Shown here: in pieces, positions 1 to 4,751 of the stretch
Layout: the number at the start of each line of letters is the position of its first letter
Position numbering within the stretch: the first letter of the stretch is position 1
Source: DATAVB01 sp040414495
GTDB lineage: Bacteria; Actinomycetota; Actinomycetes; Mycobacteriales; QHCD01
DNA: 5,570 bases
Assembly (NCBI GenBank): GCA_040414495.1
Contig: JBEDUI010000226.1
Span: forward strand, 1-5,570
Direction of reading: 5' to 3'
Made by a program: the position numbers and the translations under genes
Notes under the pieces: generated by a model
The model's database searches: none
What the model saw: only the letters and a program-made list of their open reading frames with translations
What the model was told of the DNA's origin: nothing

Positions 1-227
1 TCTCGGCCGGTTATGCCGACGCCTCGCGTGGTTATGGTCTGGCCGATATGGCGCGGGCGGTGTCCGCCGGCCAGCCGCATCGCGCCTCGGCGGAGGTCGC
101 CGCGCACGTCCTGGATGTCATGGAATCTCTGCTGGCCGCCGGTCAGTCCGGGTCCTCTGTGGACGTTCTGAGTACGTGTGAACGGCCGACGCTGGTTCCG
201 GCTGGTGCGACGCCTGAGCTCGCCTGA
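1..227 (+). CDS. Gfo/Idh/MocA family oxidoreductase, C-terminal end (5' partial)
   Basis: The reading frame whose first full codon starts at base 3 gives 74 residues before the TGA at 225-227. It matches the C-terminal end of Gfo/Idh/MocA NAD(P)-dependent sugar or inositol dehydrogenases. Seen: RGYGLADMARAV near the start, then GQPHRASAEVAAHVLDVM, then a terminal STCERPTLVP segment, which is how many actinobacterial members end. The Rossmann domain and the EKP catalytic motif lie outside the window, so the substrate cannot be read. A strong hairpin follows 8 bases after the stop, so this is the last gene of its transcript. A second protein of the same superfamily is encoded at 2750-3754, so both may serve polyol or sugar catabolism; that link is inference. 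Family call fairly firm, function open. Confidence 0.8.
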   Translation, partial: SAGYADASRGYGLADMARAVSAGQPHRASAEVAAHVLDVMESLLAAGQSGSSVDVLSTCERPTLVPAGATPELA

Positions 228-235
228 GAATTTCC

Positions 236-275
236 GAACCCGGTCCCGAGCCGCTTGGGACCGGGTTCTGATTTT
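236..275 (+). terminator. Rho-independent terminator of the oxidoreductase gene
   Basis: A perfect 12-bp inverted repeat, GAACCCGGTCCC (236-247) and GGGACCGGGTTC (257-268), surrounds a 9-base loop. TTTT follows at 272-275. It begins 8 bases after the stop codon at 227, as expected of an intrinsic terminator. The U-tract is short and 3 bases from the stem, but the GC-rich stem is strong. The TTTT is also the outer edge of the palindromic repeat that starts at 277. Confidence 0.85.
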
Positions 276-276
276 C

Positions 277-330
277 ATGATCGTGAGTAGATTTGATACC
301 GAATTCGGTACCAAATCTACTCACGATCAT
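277..330. repeat. 54-bp near-perfect palindrome, copy 1 of a flanking repeat
   Basis: The left arm ATGATCGTGAGTAGATTTG (277-295) is the exact reverse complement of 312-330. The core TACCGAATTCGGTA (297-310) is itself a perfect palindrome. The only unpaired position is 296/311 (A against C), so 26 of 27 base pairs match. DNA this symmetric can extrude as a cruciform, and a transcript would form one long hairpin. No T-run follows it on the + strand, and the - strand has none either. A partly decayed copy lies at 1413-1464, on the far side of the AbiEi-like/DUF559 gene. The function is unknown: mobile-element end, extragenic palindromic repeat, or protein-binding site are all possible. Confidence 0.9.
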
Positions 331-446
331 CGTTGGTGTGGCTCATTGGGCCGATTCGGTTCGACGCCATCGCTGAAAGTTGGCTACCGGTTCTGGCCTG
401 TGGATAGCGCGAGCGAGCGACGCCCTATTGCGGCCAGGATTTCCCC

Positions 447-1340
447 ATGCATTGGGCTGATGTCCTCCGCCACGGTGACGGCGTGGCAACCGTTGCGGAG
501 TTGGTTGCCGCTGGGTTGAGCCGAGGCGTTGTCGACAACAGGGTTCGCGGTAAGAGTTGGCAGCGGGTGCTGCCGGGAGTCATCGTCGCTCATTCCGGTC
601 CACTGTTGGTAGAAGACCGTTATCGCGCCGCCGTGAAGTTCGGTGGCGCTGATGCGCTGCTGAGTCATCGGGCTGCGGGCGAACTACAAGGCCTGCGAAT
701 TGCGGCGCCGAAAGCAGTGGATATCACGGTCCCGCACGGCCGGCGTCGGGTTGATACGGCCGACGTAATCGTGCATCAGTCGAATCGGAATGCGGCGTGG
801 ATAATGCGACGCGGAATTCGATGTACGCATATTCCGCGGACCGTGATCGATATTGCTGGGCAAATGTCTCGGCTGGATGACGTACGGGCGCTCATATCTG
901 ATGTGGTGCAGCGGCGGCTTACCGATGTTGAGGAATTGGCAACCGAGTTGAAGGTGTGCCCGCGGCGTGGCTCAGCGCATTTACGTGAAGCGCTAGGGGA
1001 GATCCGCGGCGGCGTACGTTCGGCGGGTGAGGGCGCATTTCTTCGGCTGGTGAGACGGGCTCGGCTTCCGGAACCAGAACTCAACGCTCGAATACAGACT
1101 TCGGGCGGTTGGTTCGTAGTCGATGCGTTGTGGCGCCAGTACGGGGTGGCGGTCGAGATCGACGGCCAATCCTGGCATCTGGACGCAGAGTCCTGGCAGC
1201 GCGACCTCGGACGGCAGAATCTCCTACATGCTGCGGGAATTGTGCTGCTGCGGTTTCCGGTGATACGGCTTAGCTCTGATCCCGCTGGCGTCGTTGCCGA
1301 ACTACGCGCAACTTTCAACGTTCGACAGGAAGCCTCGTAA
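447..1340 (+). CDS. AbiEi-like winged-helix / DUF559 (Vsr-like) nuclease-fold protein
   Basis: A two-domain protein of 297 residues of the kind often annotated in actinobacteria as 'type IV toxin-antitoxin AbiEi family antitoxin domain-containing' or DUF559. Residues about 10-82 carry the AbiEi-like winged helix (GVATVAELVAAGLSR, then RVLPGV, then LLSHRAAGELQGL). Residues about 190-290 carry the DUF559 domain, related to Vsr and PD-(D/E)XK endonucleases: E195, D226 in FVVDALW, E237 and D239 in VEIDG, then RD at 252-253 and LLRF at 267-270. The putative metal-binding acidic residues are intact, so nuclease activity is possible but unproven. The start is ATG 447 with AGGA at 436-439, seven bases upstream. 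No AbiEii-type nucleotidyltransferase toxin is adjacent, so it is not a classical AbiE pair. Copies of one palindrome lie on both sides. Domain call confident, biological role unknown. Confidence 0.85.
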   Translation: MHWADVLRHGDGVATVAELVAAGLSRGVVDNRVRGKSWQRVLPGVIVAHSGPLLVEDRYRAAVKFGGADALLSHRAAGELQGLRIAAPKAVDITVPHGRRRVDTADVIVHQSNRNAAWIMRRGIRCTHIPRTVIDIAGQMSRLDDVRALISDVVQRRLTDVEELATELKVCPRRGSAHLREALGEIRGGVRSAGEGAFLRLVRRARLPEPELNARIQTSGGWFVVDALWRQYGVAVEIDGQSWHLDAESWQRDLGRQNLLHAAGIVLLRFPVIRLSSDPAGVVAELRATFNVRQEAS

Positions 1341-1359
1341 ATTCCCGCAACTTTTAACG
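1307..1359 (+). repeat. Short direct repeat spanning the stop codon of the DUF559 gene
   Basis: CGCAACTTTCAACG (1307-1320) recurs as CGCAACTTTTAACG (1346-1359), 13 of 14 bases identical and offset by 39 bases, exactly 13 codons. The first copy encodes ATFN near the protein's C-terminus. The second lies after the TAA and would encode ATFN in the same frame. This could be a small tandem duplication that set the present C-terminus, or chance. Confidence 0.55.
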
Positions 1360-1412
1360 CCTCCCAGCGCATGACCGATACCTGGCGGTCCGCCACGAGC
1401 GGCTTGTTTTCC

Positions 1413-1464
1413 ATGATCGTGAGTAGATTTGATACCGGATTCGGGGCCATCCACTCACGATCAT
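1413..1464. repeat. Imperfect palindrome, copy 2 of the flanking repeat
   Basis: The first 25 bases equal those of the copy at 277, and the next 7 differ at one position. The right half has drifted: GGCC replaces TACC, two bases are missing and one more differs. The outer arms still pair over 13 bp, CATGATCGTGAGT (1412-1424) with ACTCACGATCATG (1453-1465), and three further pairs follow inside a mismatch. TTTT lies on the 5' side and AAAAA on the 3' side, on both strands the wrong order for an intrinsic terminator, but consistent with a symmetric repeat extending outward. Confidence 0.85.
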
Positions 1465-1518
1465 GAAAAACCAGTGAGCGGGGGCTGGGCGAAAGGGCCC
1501 GGACTGTGGCGTCGTTGC

Positions 1519-1592
1519 GGCGAGCGGAACGGGCGGCCGGTCGACGGAGAACGCAGCGGAGCGGTAGCTCGATGGGCGAGCGGAACGGGCGG
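1519..1592. repeat. 18-bp direct repeat pair in the G-rich gap
   Basis: GGCGAGCGGAACGGGCGG occurs at 1519-1536 and again, unchanged, at 1575-1592, a period of 56 bases. The bases between do not form a third copy. Related GAGCGAGCG strings occur at 411-419 and 2569-2577, also outside genes, so this may be a compositional habit of the genome's intergenic DNA rather than a specific site. Confidence 0.6.
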
Positions 1593-1705
1593 AAGCCAAC
1601 GCGAGCGCGACGGGGCAGAGGATCGGCAGCGAATGCAGCGGGTGGAGAGTCGGCAGCTTAAGGCAACGTGCTGGCGAGGGGGGCGGCGCCAGCGGTACGG
1701 CGGGG

Positions 1706-2467
1706 TCAGCGGCCGACGAGGGTCAATTCGAAGGAATAACGGGAGGCGCGGTAGAGGTGCGTGGCGTACTCCACGACCCGGCCGGTGTCGTCGTGCGTGG
1801 TGCGGGTCATCGTCAACAATGGGGCGCTGCGACGTTCGCCCAGCAGAACGGCCTCGGCTGGAGTTGCGGCCCGGGCACCGATGGCTTGCGAAGCGACCCG
1901 AAGATGCACGCCGGCCTCACGCAGCATCTCGTAGAAACCCTGCTCCTGCAGGCTTTCCTTGCTCAGGTTCACGATGCCCCGGGGCACGTAGTTTCGCAGC
2001 AACGCCAGCGGTTCGTCGCCGGCGAAACGCAGCCGCTCGAAGTCGATCACGGTGGCGTTCTCCGGGATCCCCAGGGCGAGCGCCACATCGGGTGGAGCGG
2101 GTTCATGTCCGAACCGCAGCACCTCCGTCCGCGGACACGCTCCGGACGCCGCGAGGTCGTCGTACAGGCTGGTCAGCTCGATGGACCGGCGGACTTTGTT
2201 ATGCACAACCTGGGTTCCGACGCCGCGTTTGCGGACCAGCAACCCTTGATCGACGAGATATTCGATCGCCCGGCGCATTGTCGGGCGGGACAAGCCAAGT
2301 CGGTCGGCCAGCACGATCTCGTTGTCCAGTCTGGTCCCGGCCGGCAGCTCGCCCGAGTCGATAGCGCGCTGCAGTTGTTCGGCGACCTGGAAATACAACG
2401 GAACCGGGCTGGCCCGGTCTAACGGGACCTTGAGCTCTGGGCTGACCACCGTCACCTCGCTCTCCAT
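1706..2467 (-). CDS. iolR: GntR-family (HutC/UTRA) repressor, probable inositol-operon regulator
   Basis: A DNA-binding transcription factor of 253 residues, a typical length for HutC-type GntR proteins. Residues about 22-88 are the winged helix-turn-helix: PLYFQVAEQLQRAI, then LPAGTRLDNEIVLADRLGLSR, then TMRRAIEYLVDQGLLVRKRGVGT. Residues about 110-250 fit the UTRA effector-binding domain (FERLRFAGDEPLALLRNYVP; closing RYSFELTLVGR). It is divergent from the inositol genes across a 282-bp control region holding inverted repeats, the usual layout for a local repressor. The role as IolR is inferred from this context; the ligand would be an inositol pathway intermediate. Start: ATG 2467 has no clear Shine-Dalgarno, whereas the in-frame GTG at 2455 has GGAG six bases upstream, so the protein may be four residues shorter, or the ATG may be read from a near-leaderless mRNA. 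Confidence 0.85.
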   Translation of the reverse strand: MESEVTVVSPELKVPLDRASPVPLYFQVAEQLQRAIDSGELPAGTRLDNEIVLADRLGLSRPTMRRAIEYLVDQGLLVRKRGVGTQVVHNKVRRSIELTSLYDDLAASGACPRTEVLRFGHEPAPPDVALALGIPENATVIDFERLRFAGDEPLALLRNYVPRGIVNLSKESLQEQGFYEMLREAGVHLRVASQAIGARAATPAEAVLLGERRSAPLLTMTRTTHDDTGRVVEYATHLYRASRYSFELTLVGR

Positions 2468-2478
2468 AGTGGGTTCGC

Positions 2479-2508
2479 AGTATCACACGAGTGGCCGACA
2501 TCTCTCCA
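2479..2508 (-). promoter_or_regulatory. Possible promoter of the GntR gene
   Basis: Read on the - strand, TGGAGA (2508-2503) and GATACT (2484-2479) are 18 bases apart. Each matches four of six positions of the sigma70 consensus, and TGT precedes the -10 as in extended -10 promoters. Transcription would start only a few bases before ATG 2467, giving an almost leaderless mRNA, which fits the absent Shine-Dalgarno. Weak evidence. Confidence 0.3.
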
Positions 2509-2520
2509 GTTCGTCAGTAT

Positions 2521-2539
2521 GTCAGGACAAAGTCTTGAC
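2521..2539. promoter_or_regulatory. Inverted-repeat operator candidate for the GntR repressor
   Basis: GTCAGGAC (2521-2528) and GTCTTGAC (2532-2539) form an inverted repeat with 7 of 8 pairs around an AAA spacer. It overlaps the -35 box at 2535-2540, so a bound protein would block RNA polymerase. Read on the - strand, 2529-2520 is TGTCCTGACA. As I recall it, the IolR motif described in Corynebacterium glutamicum is KGWCHTRACA, which this fits at all ten positions; the + strand half-site AGTCTTGACG fits eight. Binding by the adjacent GntR protein is inference. Confidence 0.6.
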
Positions 2540-2563
2540 GGCCGAGCCCGGTGGGGATAGAAC
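2535..2563 (+). promoter_or_regulatory. Sigma70-type promoter of the inositol operon
   Basis: TTGACG (2535-2540) matches five of six -35 positions. TAGAAC (2558-2563), 17 bases later, matches four of six -10 positions. Transcription would begin near 2570, leaving a leader of about 180 bases before the start codon at 2750. The overlap with two palindromic elements supports it being the regulated promoter. Confidence 0.55.
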
Positions 2564-2568
2564 GTTCT
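2559..2568. promoter_or_regulatory. 10-bp perfect palindrome over the -10 box
   Basis: AGAACGTTCT is a perfect 10-bp palindrome covering most of the proposed -10 hexamer. It differs from the GTC-type repeat at 2521-2539, so it may be a site for a different regulator, or a chance match. Short palindromes are common, so confidence is limited. Confidence 0.35.
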
Positions 2569-2738
2569 GAGCGAGCGCACCGGCGCACGCTGACGAGGCG
2601 CGAGCCCAGAGGCGTAGGGGACAACAGCCGAAGGCGACACAACTCGACCGAGCATGACCCGCAACCGCCCGCACCGGGCGAGGTCGACCGCGGGCAGCCG
2701 GACAGCAGGAATCGGATTTCGGCGGAGTGTGAATAGAG

Positions 2739-2744
2739 CGGAGG
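2739..2744 (+). promoter_or_regulatory. Ribosome-binding site fixing the dehydrogenase start
   Basis: CGGAGG lies five bases before ATG 2750. The same frame stays open upstream to an ATG at 2654, but the extra 32 residues (rich in Arg, without family similarity) would precede the Rossmann strand MRIGLAGAGRIG, which normally begins these proteins. Hence 2750 is chosen. Confidence 0.8.
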
Positions 2745-2749
2745 CTCGA

Positions 2750-3754
2750 ATGCGAATTGGGCTGGCAGGCGCCGGGCGGATCGGTGCGTTCCACGCGGAG
2801 ACACTGTCCCGGCTGCAAGGTGTCGACGAACTGGTCATCGCCGACGCCGATCCCGTGCGCGCCCGGCAGGTCGCCGATAAGGTTGGCGCCCGTACCGTTG
2901 CCGATACGACCGCGTTGCTCGGCTCCGGGCTCGACGGTCTGGTCATCGCCGCCGCGACCAGCGTGCACGCCTCCTTGCTCGAAGCGGCCATCGCCGCCGG
3001 TGTGCCGGCCTTCTGCGAAAAGCCGGTCGCGCCTGACGTCGCCGGCACGGTCGCTGTCCGCGACCAGGCCCGGGCCGCGAACGCCGCCATCCAGGTCGGA
3101 TTCCAGCGCCGGTTCGACGCCGGTTATCGCAACGTCCGCGAAGCGCTGCACCAGGGCCGGCTCGGCTGGGTGCACACGCTGCGCGCCACGACGTGTGACC
3201 CGGCTCCGCCGCCGGCCGCCTATATCGCCGGGTCGGGCGGCATTTTCCGGGACTGCAGCGTGCACGACTTCGACATCATCCGCTGGGTGACCGGACGTGA
3301 AATCCAGACGGTATTCGCCACCGGCGCCAATCGCGGCGCTGAATTCTTCGCCGCCGCCGATGACGTGGCCACCGCCGCGGCCGTATTGACCCTCGACGAC
3401 GATTCGCTCGCCGTTGTTTCCGCGACCCGGTACAACGGCGCCGGCTACGACGTACGGCTGGAGGTGCTCGGCTCCCAGGACAGCATGTCGGTTGGCCTCG
3501 ATGACCGGCTGCCGCTGCGCTCGGCCGAACCCGGCGCGCCCAAGCCGGCTGGTGTCGCGTACCCGAATTTCATGGAACGTTTCGCCCCGGCCTATGCCGA
3601 AGAGTTGACCGATTTCGTCAACCTGGTCGCGACCGGTGCGCCGAGCCCGTGCACCGTCGAGGATGCCCTTGAGGCGTTCTACGTCGCCGAGGCCTGCGAG
3701 CTGTCCCGACACGAGGGTCGCCCGGTGCAGGTCGCCGAGGTACGGCGGGATTAG
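2750..3754 (+). CDS. iolG: Gfo/Idh/MocA dehydrogenase, probable inositol 2-dehydrogenase
   Basis: A cytosolic NAD(P)-dependent dehydrogenase of 334 residues, close to the usual length of IolG (about 335-345). The expected reaction is oxidation of myo-inositol to 2-keto-myo-inositol (scyllo-inosose), the first step of inositol breakdown. Seen: the Rossmann motif GLAGAGRIG (4-12); an acidic residue after the second strand (ADADP, 31-35), favouring NAD; CEKPV (89-93) with the family's catalytic Lys91; VGFQRRFD (116-123); and DCSVHDFD (168-175), where Asp168 and His172 keep the four-residue spacing of the Bacillus subtilis IolG catalytic pair. First gene of the operon; iolC follows 34 bases later. 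Alternatives are a scyllo-inositol dehydrogenase (IolW/IolX-like) or another inositol-isomer enzyme, which sequence alone cannot separate. Family certain, substrate inferred mainly from iolC. Confidence 0.85.
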   Translation: MRIGLAGAGRIGAFHAETLSRLQGVDELVIADADPVRARQVADKVGARTVADTTALLGSGLDGLVIAAATSVHASLLEAAIAAGVPAFCEKPVAPDVAGTVAVRDQARAANAAIQVGFQRRFDAGYRNVREALHQGRLGWVHTLRATTCDPAPPPAAYIAGSGGIFRDCSVHDFDIIRWVTGREIQTVFATGANRGAEFFAAADDVATAAAVLTLDDDSLAVVSATRYNGAGYDVRLEVLGSQDSMSVGLDDRLPLRSAEPGAPKPAGVAYPNFMERFAPAYAEELTDFVNLVATGAPSPCTVEDALEAFYVAEACELSRHEGRPVQVAEVRRD

Positions 3755-3772
3755 GGTGCCGGAGTCGAGATC

Positions 3773-3779
3773 GAGGGAG
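3773..3779 (+). promoter_or_regulatory. Ribosome-binding site fixing the iolC start
   Basis: GAGGGAG lies nine bases before ATG 3789, directly ahead of the first core strand of the kinase (FDVITMGRSGVDVYP). An in-frame GTG at 3756 would add 11 residues, and the frame is open further back into the dehydrogenase gene, but those extensions lack family similarity. Confidence 0.75.
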
Positions 3780-3788
3780 CGTGCCGGC

Positions 3789-4751
3789 ATGGCAGAGGCG
3801 TTCGATGTCATCACGATGGGGCGCAGCGGCGTCGATGTGTATCCAGAGCAGATCGGTGTCTCGCTGGTCGACGTGACCACGTTCGCCAAGGGTCTGGGCG
3901 GCAGCGCCACCAACGTCGCGGTCGCGGCGGCCCGGTACGGCTGGCGTACGGCATTGATCACCCGGACCGGGGCTGACCCCTTCGGTGAGTACGTGCATAA
4001 GGCGCTGGCCGAATACAAGGTCGACGACCGCTGGGTGACACCGGTGAAGCAGTACCCGACGCCGGTCACGTTCTGCGAAATTTTCCCGCCGGACAACTTC
4101 CCGATCTGGTTCTACCGCCAACCCAAGGCCCCGGATCTGGAGATCTTCCCCGAGGAACTCGACCTCGAATCGGTCGCCGCGGCCTCGGTCTTCTGGACCA
4201 CCGGCACCGGCCTGTCCCGCGAACCGAGCCGGTCGGCGACCCTGGCCGCGTTGGAGGCCCGCGACCGCCGGTCGATTACCGTGCACGACCTGGACTACCG
4301 GCCGATGTTCTGGTCGTCCCAGGATGCGGCGACCGAATGGCAACGGGAGGCCCTGAAATTCGCCTCGGTCGCGGTCGGAAACCTCGATGAGGTCGAGGTC
4401 GCCGTCGGCACCCGCGACCCGTACGCGGCCGCCGACGCGCTGCTGGATCTGGGTGTATCGCTGGCGATCGTCAAGCAGGGACCGGCCGGGGTGCTCGGCC
4501 GCACCCGTAATGCCTCGGTCGTGGTACCGCCGATGCGGGTCGACGTGATCAACGGCCTGGGCGCGGGTGACGCATTCGGCGGGGCGCTGTGCCACGGTCT
4601 GTTGTCCGGGTGGGAGCTGGAACGGACGTTGAATTACGCCAACGCCGCCGGCGCCATCGTCGCCTCCCGGCTGCTGTGCGCGGCCGCGATGCCGTACGCA
4701 CCCGAGGTCGATCAGCTGCTGCAGAGCCAGGCTGCCGGGGAGCGCCGCTGA
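3789..4751 (+). CDS. iolC: 5-dehydro-2-deoxygluconokinase (PfkB/ribokinase family)
   Basis: IolC uses ATP to phosphorylate 5-dehydro-2-deoxy-D-gluconate (DKG) to its 6-phosphate (DKGP), a late step of cytosolic myo-inositol catabolism. The 320 residues match the single-domain IolC length (about 325 in Bacillus); the C-terminal DUF2090 aldolase-like domain fused to some IolC proteins is absent. Seen: the first PfkB signature region GLGGSATNVAVAAARYG (35-51); DLDYRPMFW (167-175), which helps separate IolC from other ribokinases; GNLDEVEVAVG (197-207); VKQGPAGV (228-235); and the second PfkB signature NGLGAGDAFGGALCHG (255-270), with Asp261 as the catalytic base. Its TGA overlaps the next gene's ATG by one base (TGATG), implying translational coupling. 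Very likely cotranscribed with the dehydrogenase. High confidence. Confidence 0.93.
   Translation: MAEAFDVITMGRSGVDVYPEQIGVSLVDVTTFAKGLGGSATNVAVAAARYGWRTALITRTGADPFGEYVHKALAEYKVDDRWVTPVKQYPTPVTFCEIFPPDNFPIWFYRQPKAPDLEIFPEELDLESVAAASVFWTTGTGLSREPSRSATLAALEARDRRSITVHDLDYRPMFWSSQDAATEWQREALKFASVAVGNLDEVEVAVGTRDPYAAADALLDLGVSLAIVKQGPAGVLGRTRNASVVVPPMRVDVINGLGAGDAFGGALCHGLLSGWELERTLNYANAAGAIVASRLLCAAAMPYAPEVDQLLQSQAAGERR

Larger units (their letters stand above)
1341..1705. other. 365-bp gap between converging genes; no gene seen
   Basis: This gap separates the DUF559 gene (+) from the GntR gene (-), whose 3' ends face each other. It holds the second palindrome (1413-1464) and then roughly 230 bases of very G-rich, purine-biased + strand sequence with an 18-base direct repeat at 1519 and 1575. 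Open frames across it give arginine- and glycine-rich peptides without recognisable domains, so I do not call a gene. I saw no convincing stem followed by a T-run for either converging gene, so termination here is unexplained unless the palindrome contributes. Confidence 0.6.

Noticed and set aside
379..408. Promoter for the DUF559 gene (TTGGCT, then GATAGC 17 bases later)
   Set aside because: Only four of six and three of six consensus matches, and other weak pairs occur nearby. Too poor to list as a feature.
447..1340. A complete type IV AbiE toxin-antitoxin pair
   Set aside because: Only an AbiEi-like domain is present. No AbiEii nucleotidyltransferase gene lies on either side, and the C-terminal half is a nuclease fold.
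447..1340. A standard insertion sequence with a transposase
   Set aside because: The gene is not recognisable as a DDE, serine, tyrosine or HUH transposase, and I saw no target-site duplication outside the palindromes. A non-standard mobile cassette remains open.
277..1464. The two palindromes as intrinsic terminators or the start of a CRISPR array
   Set aside because: No T-run follows the stems on either strand. Only two copies exist, about 1.1 kb apart and without regular spacers.
1429..2364. 311-codon open frame on the + strand over the G-rich gap and the GntR gene
   Set aside because: The product is dominated by Arg, Gly and Ala with no domain, and most of it is antisense to the clear GntR/UTRA gene. 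No Shine-Dalgarno was seen, and its start lies inside the palindrome.
2522..4096. 524-codon open frame on the - strand, and another at 3618-4595
   Set aside because: Both lie opposite the well-supported dehydrogenase and iolC genes. Their products are low-complexity and rich in Arg, Gly and Pro with no domains, as expected of antisense frames in high-GC coding DNA.
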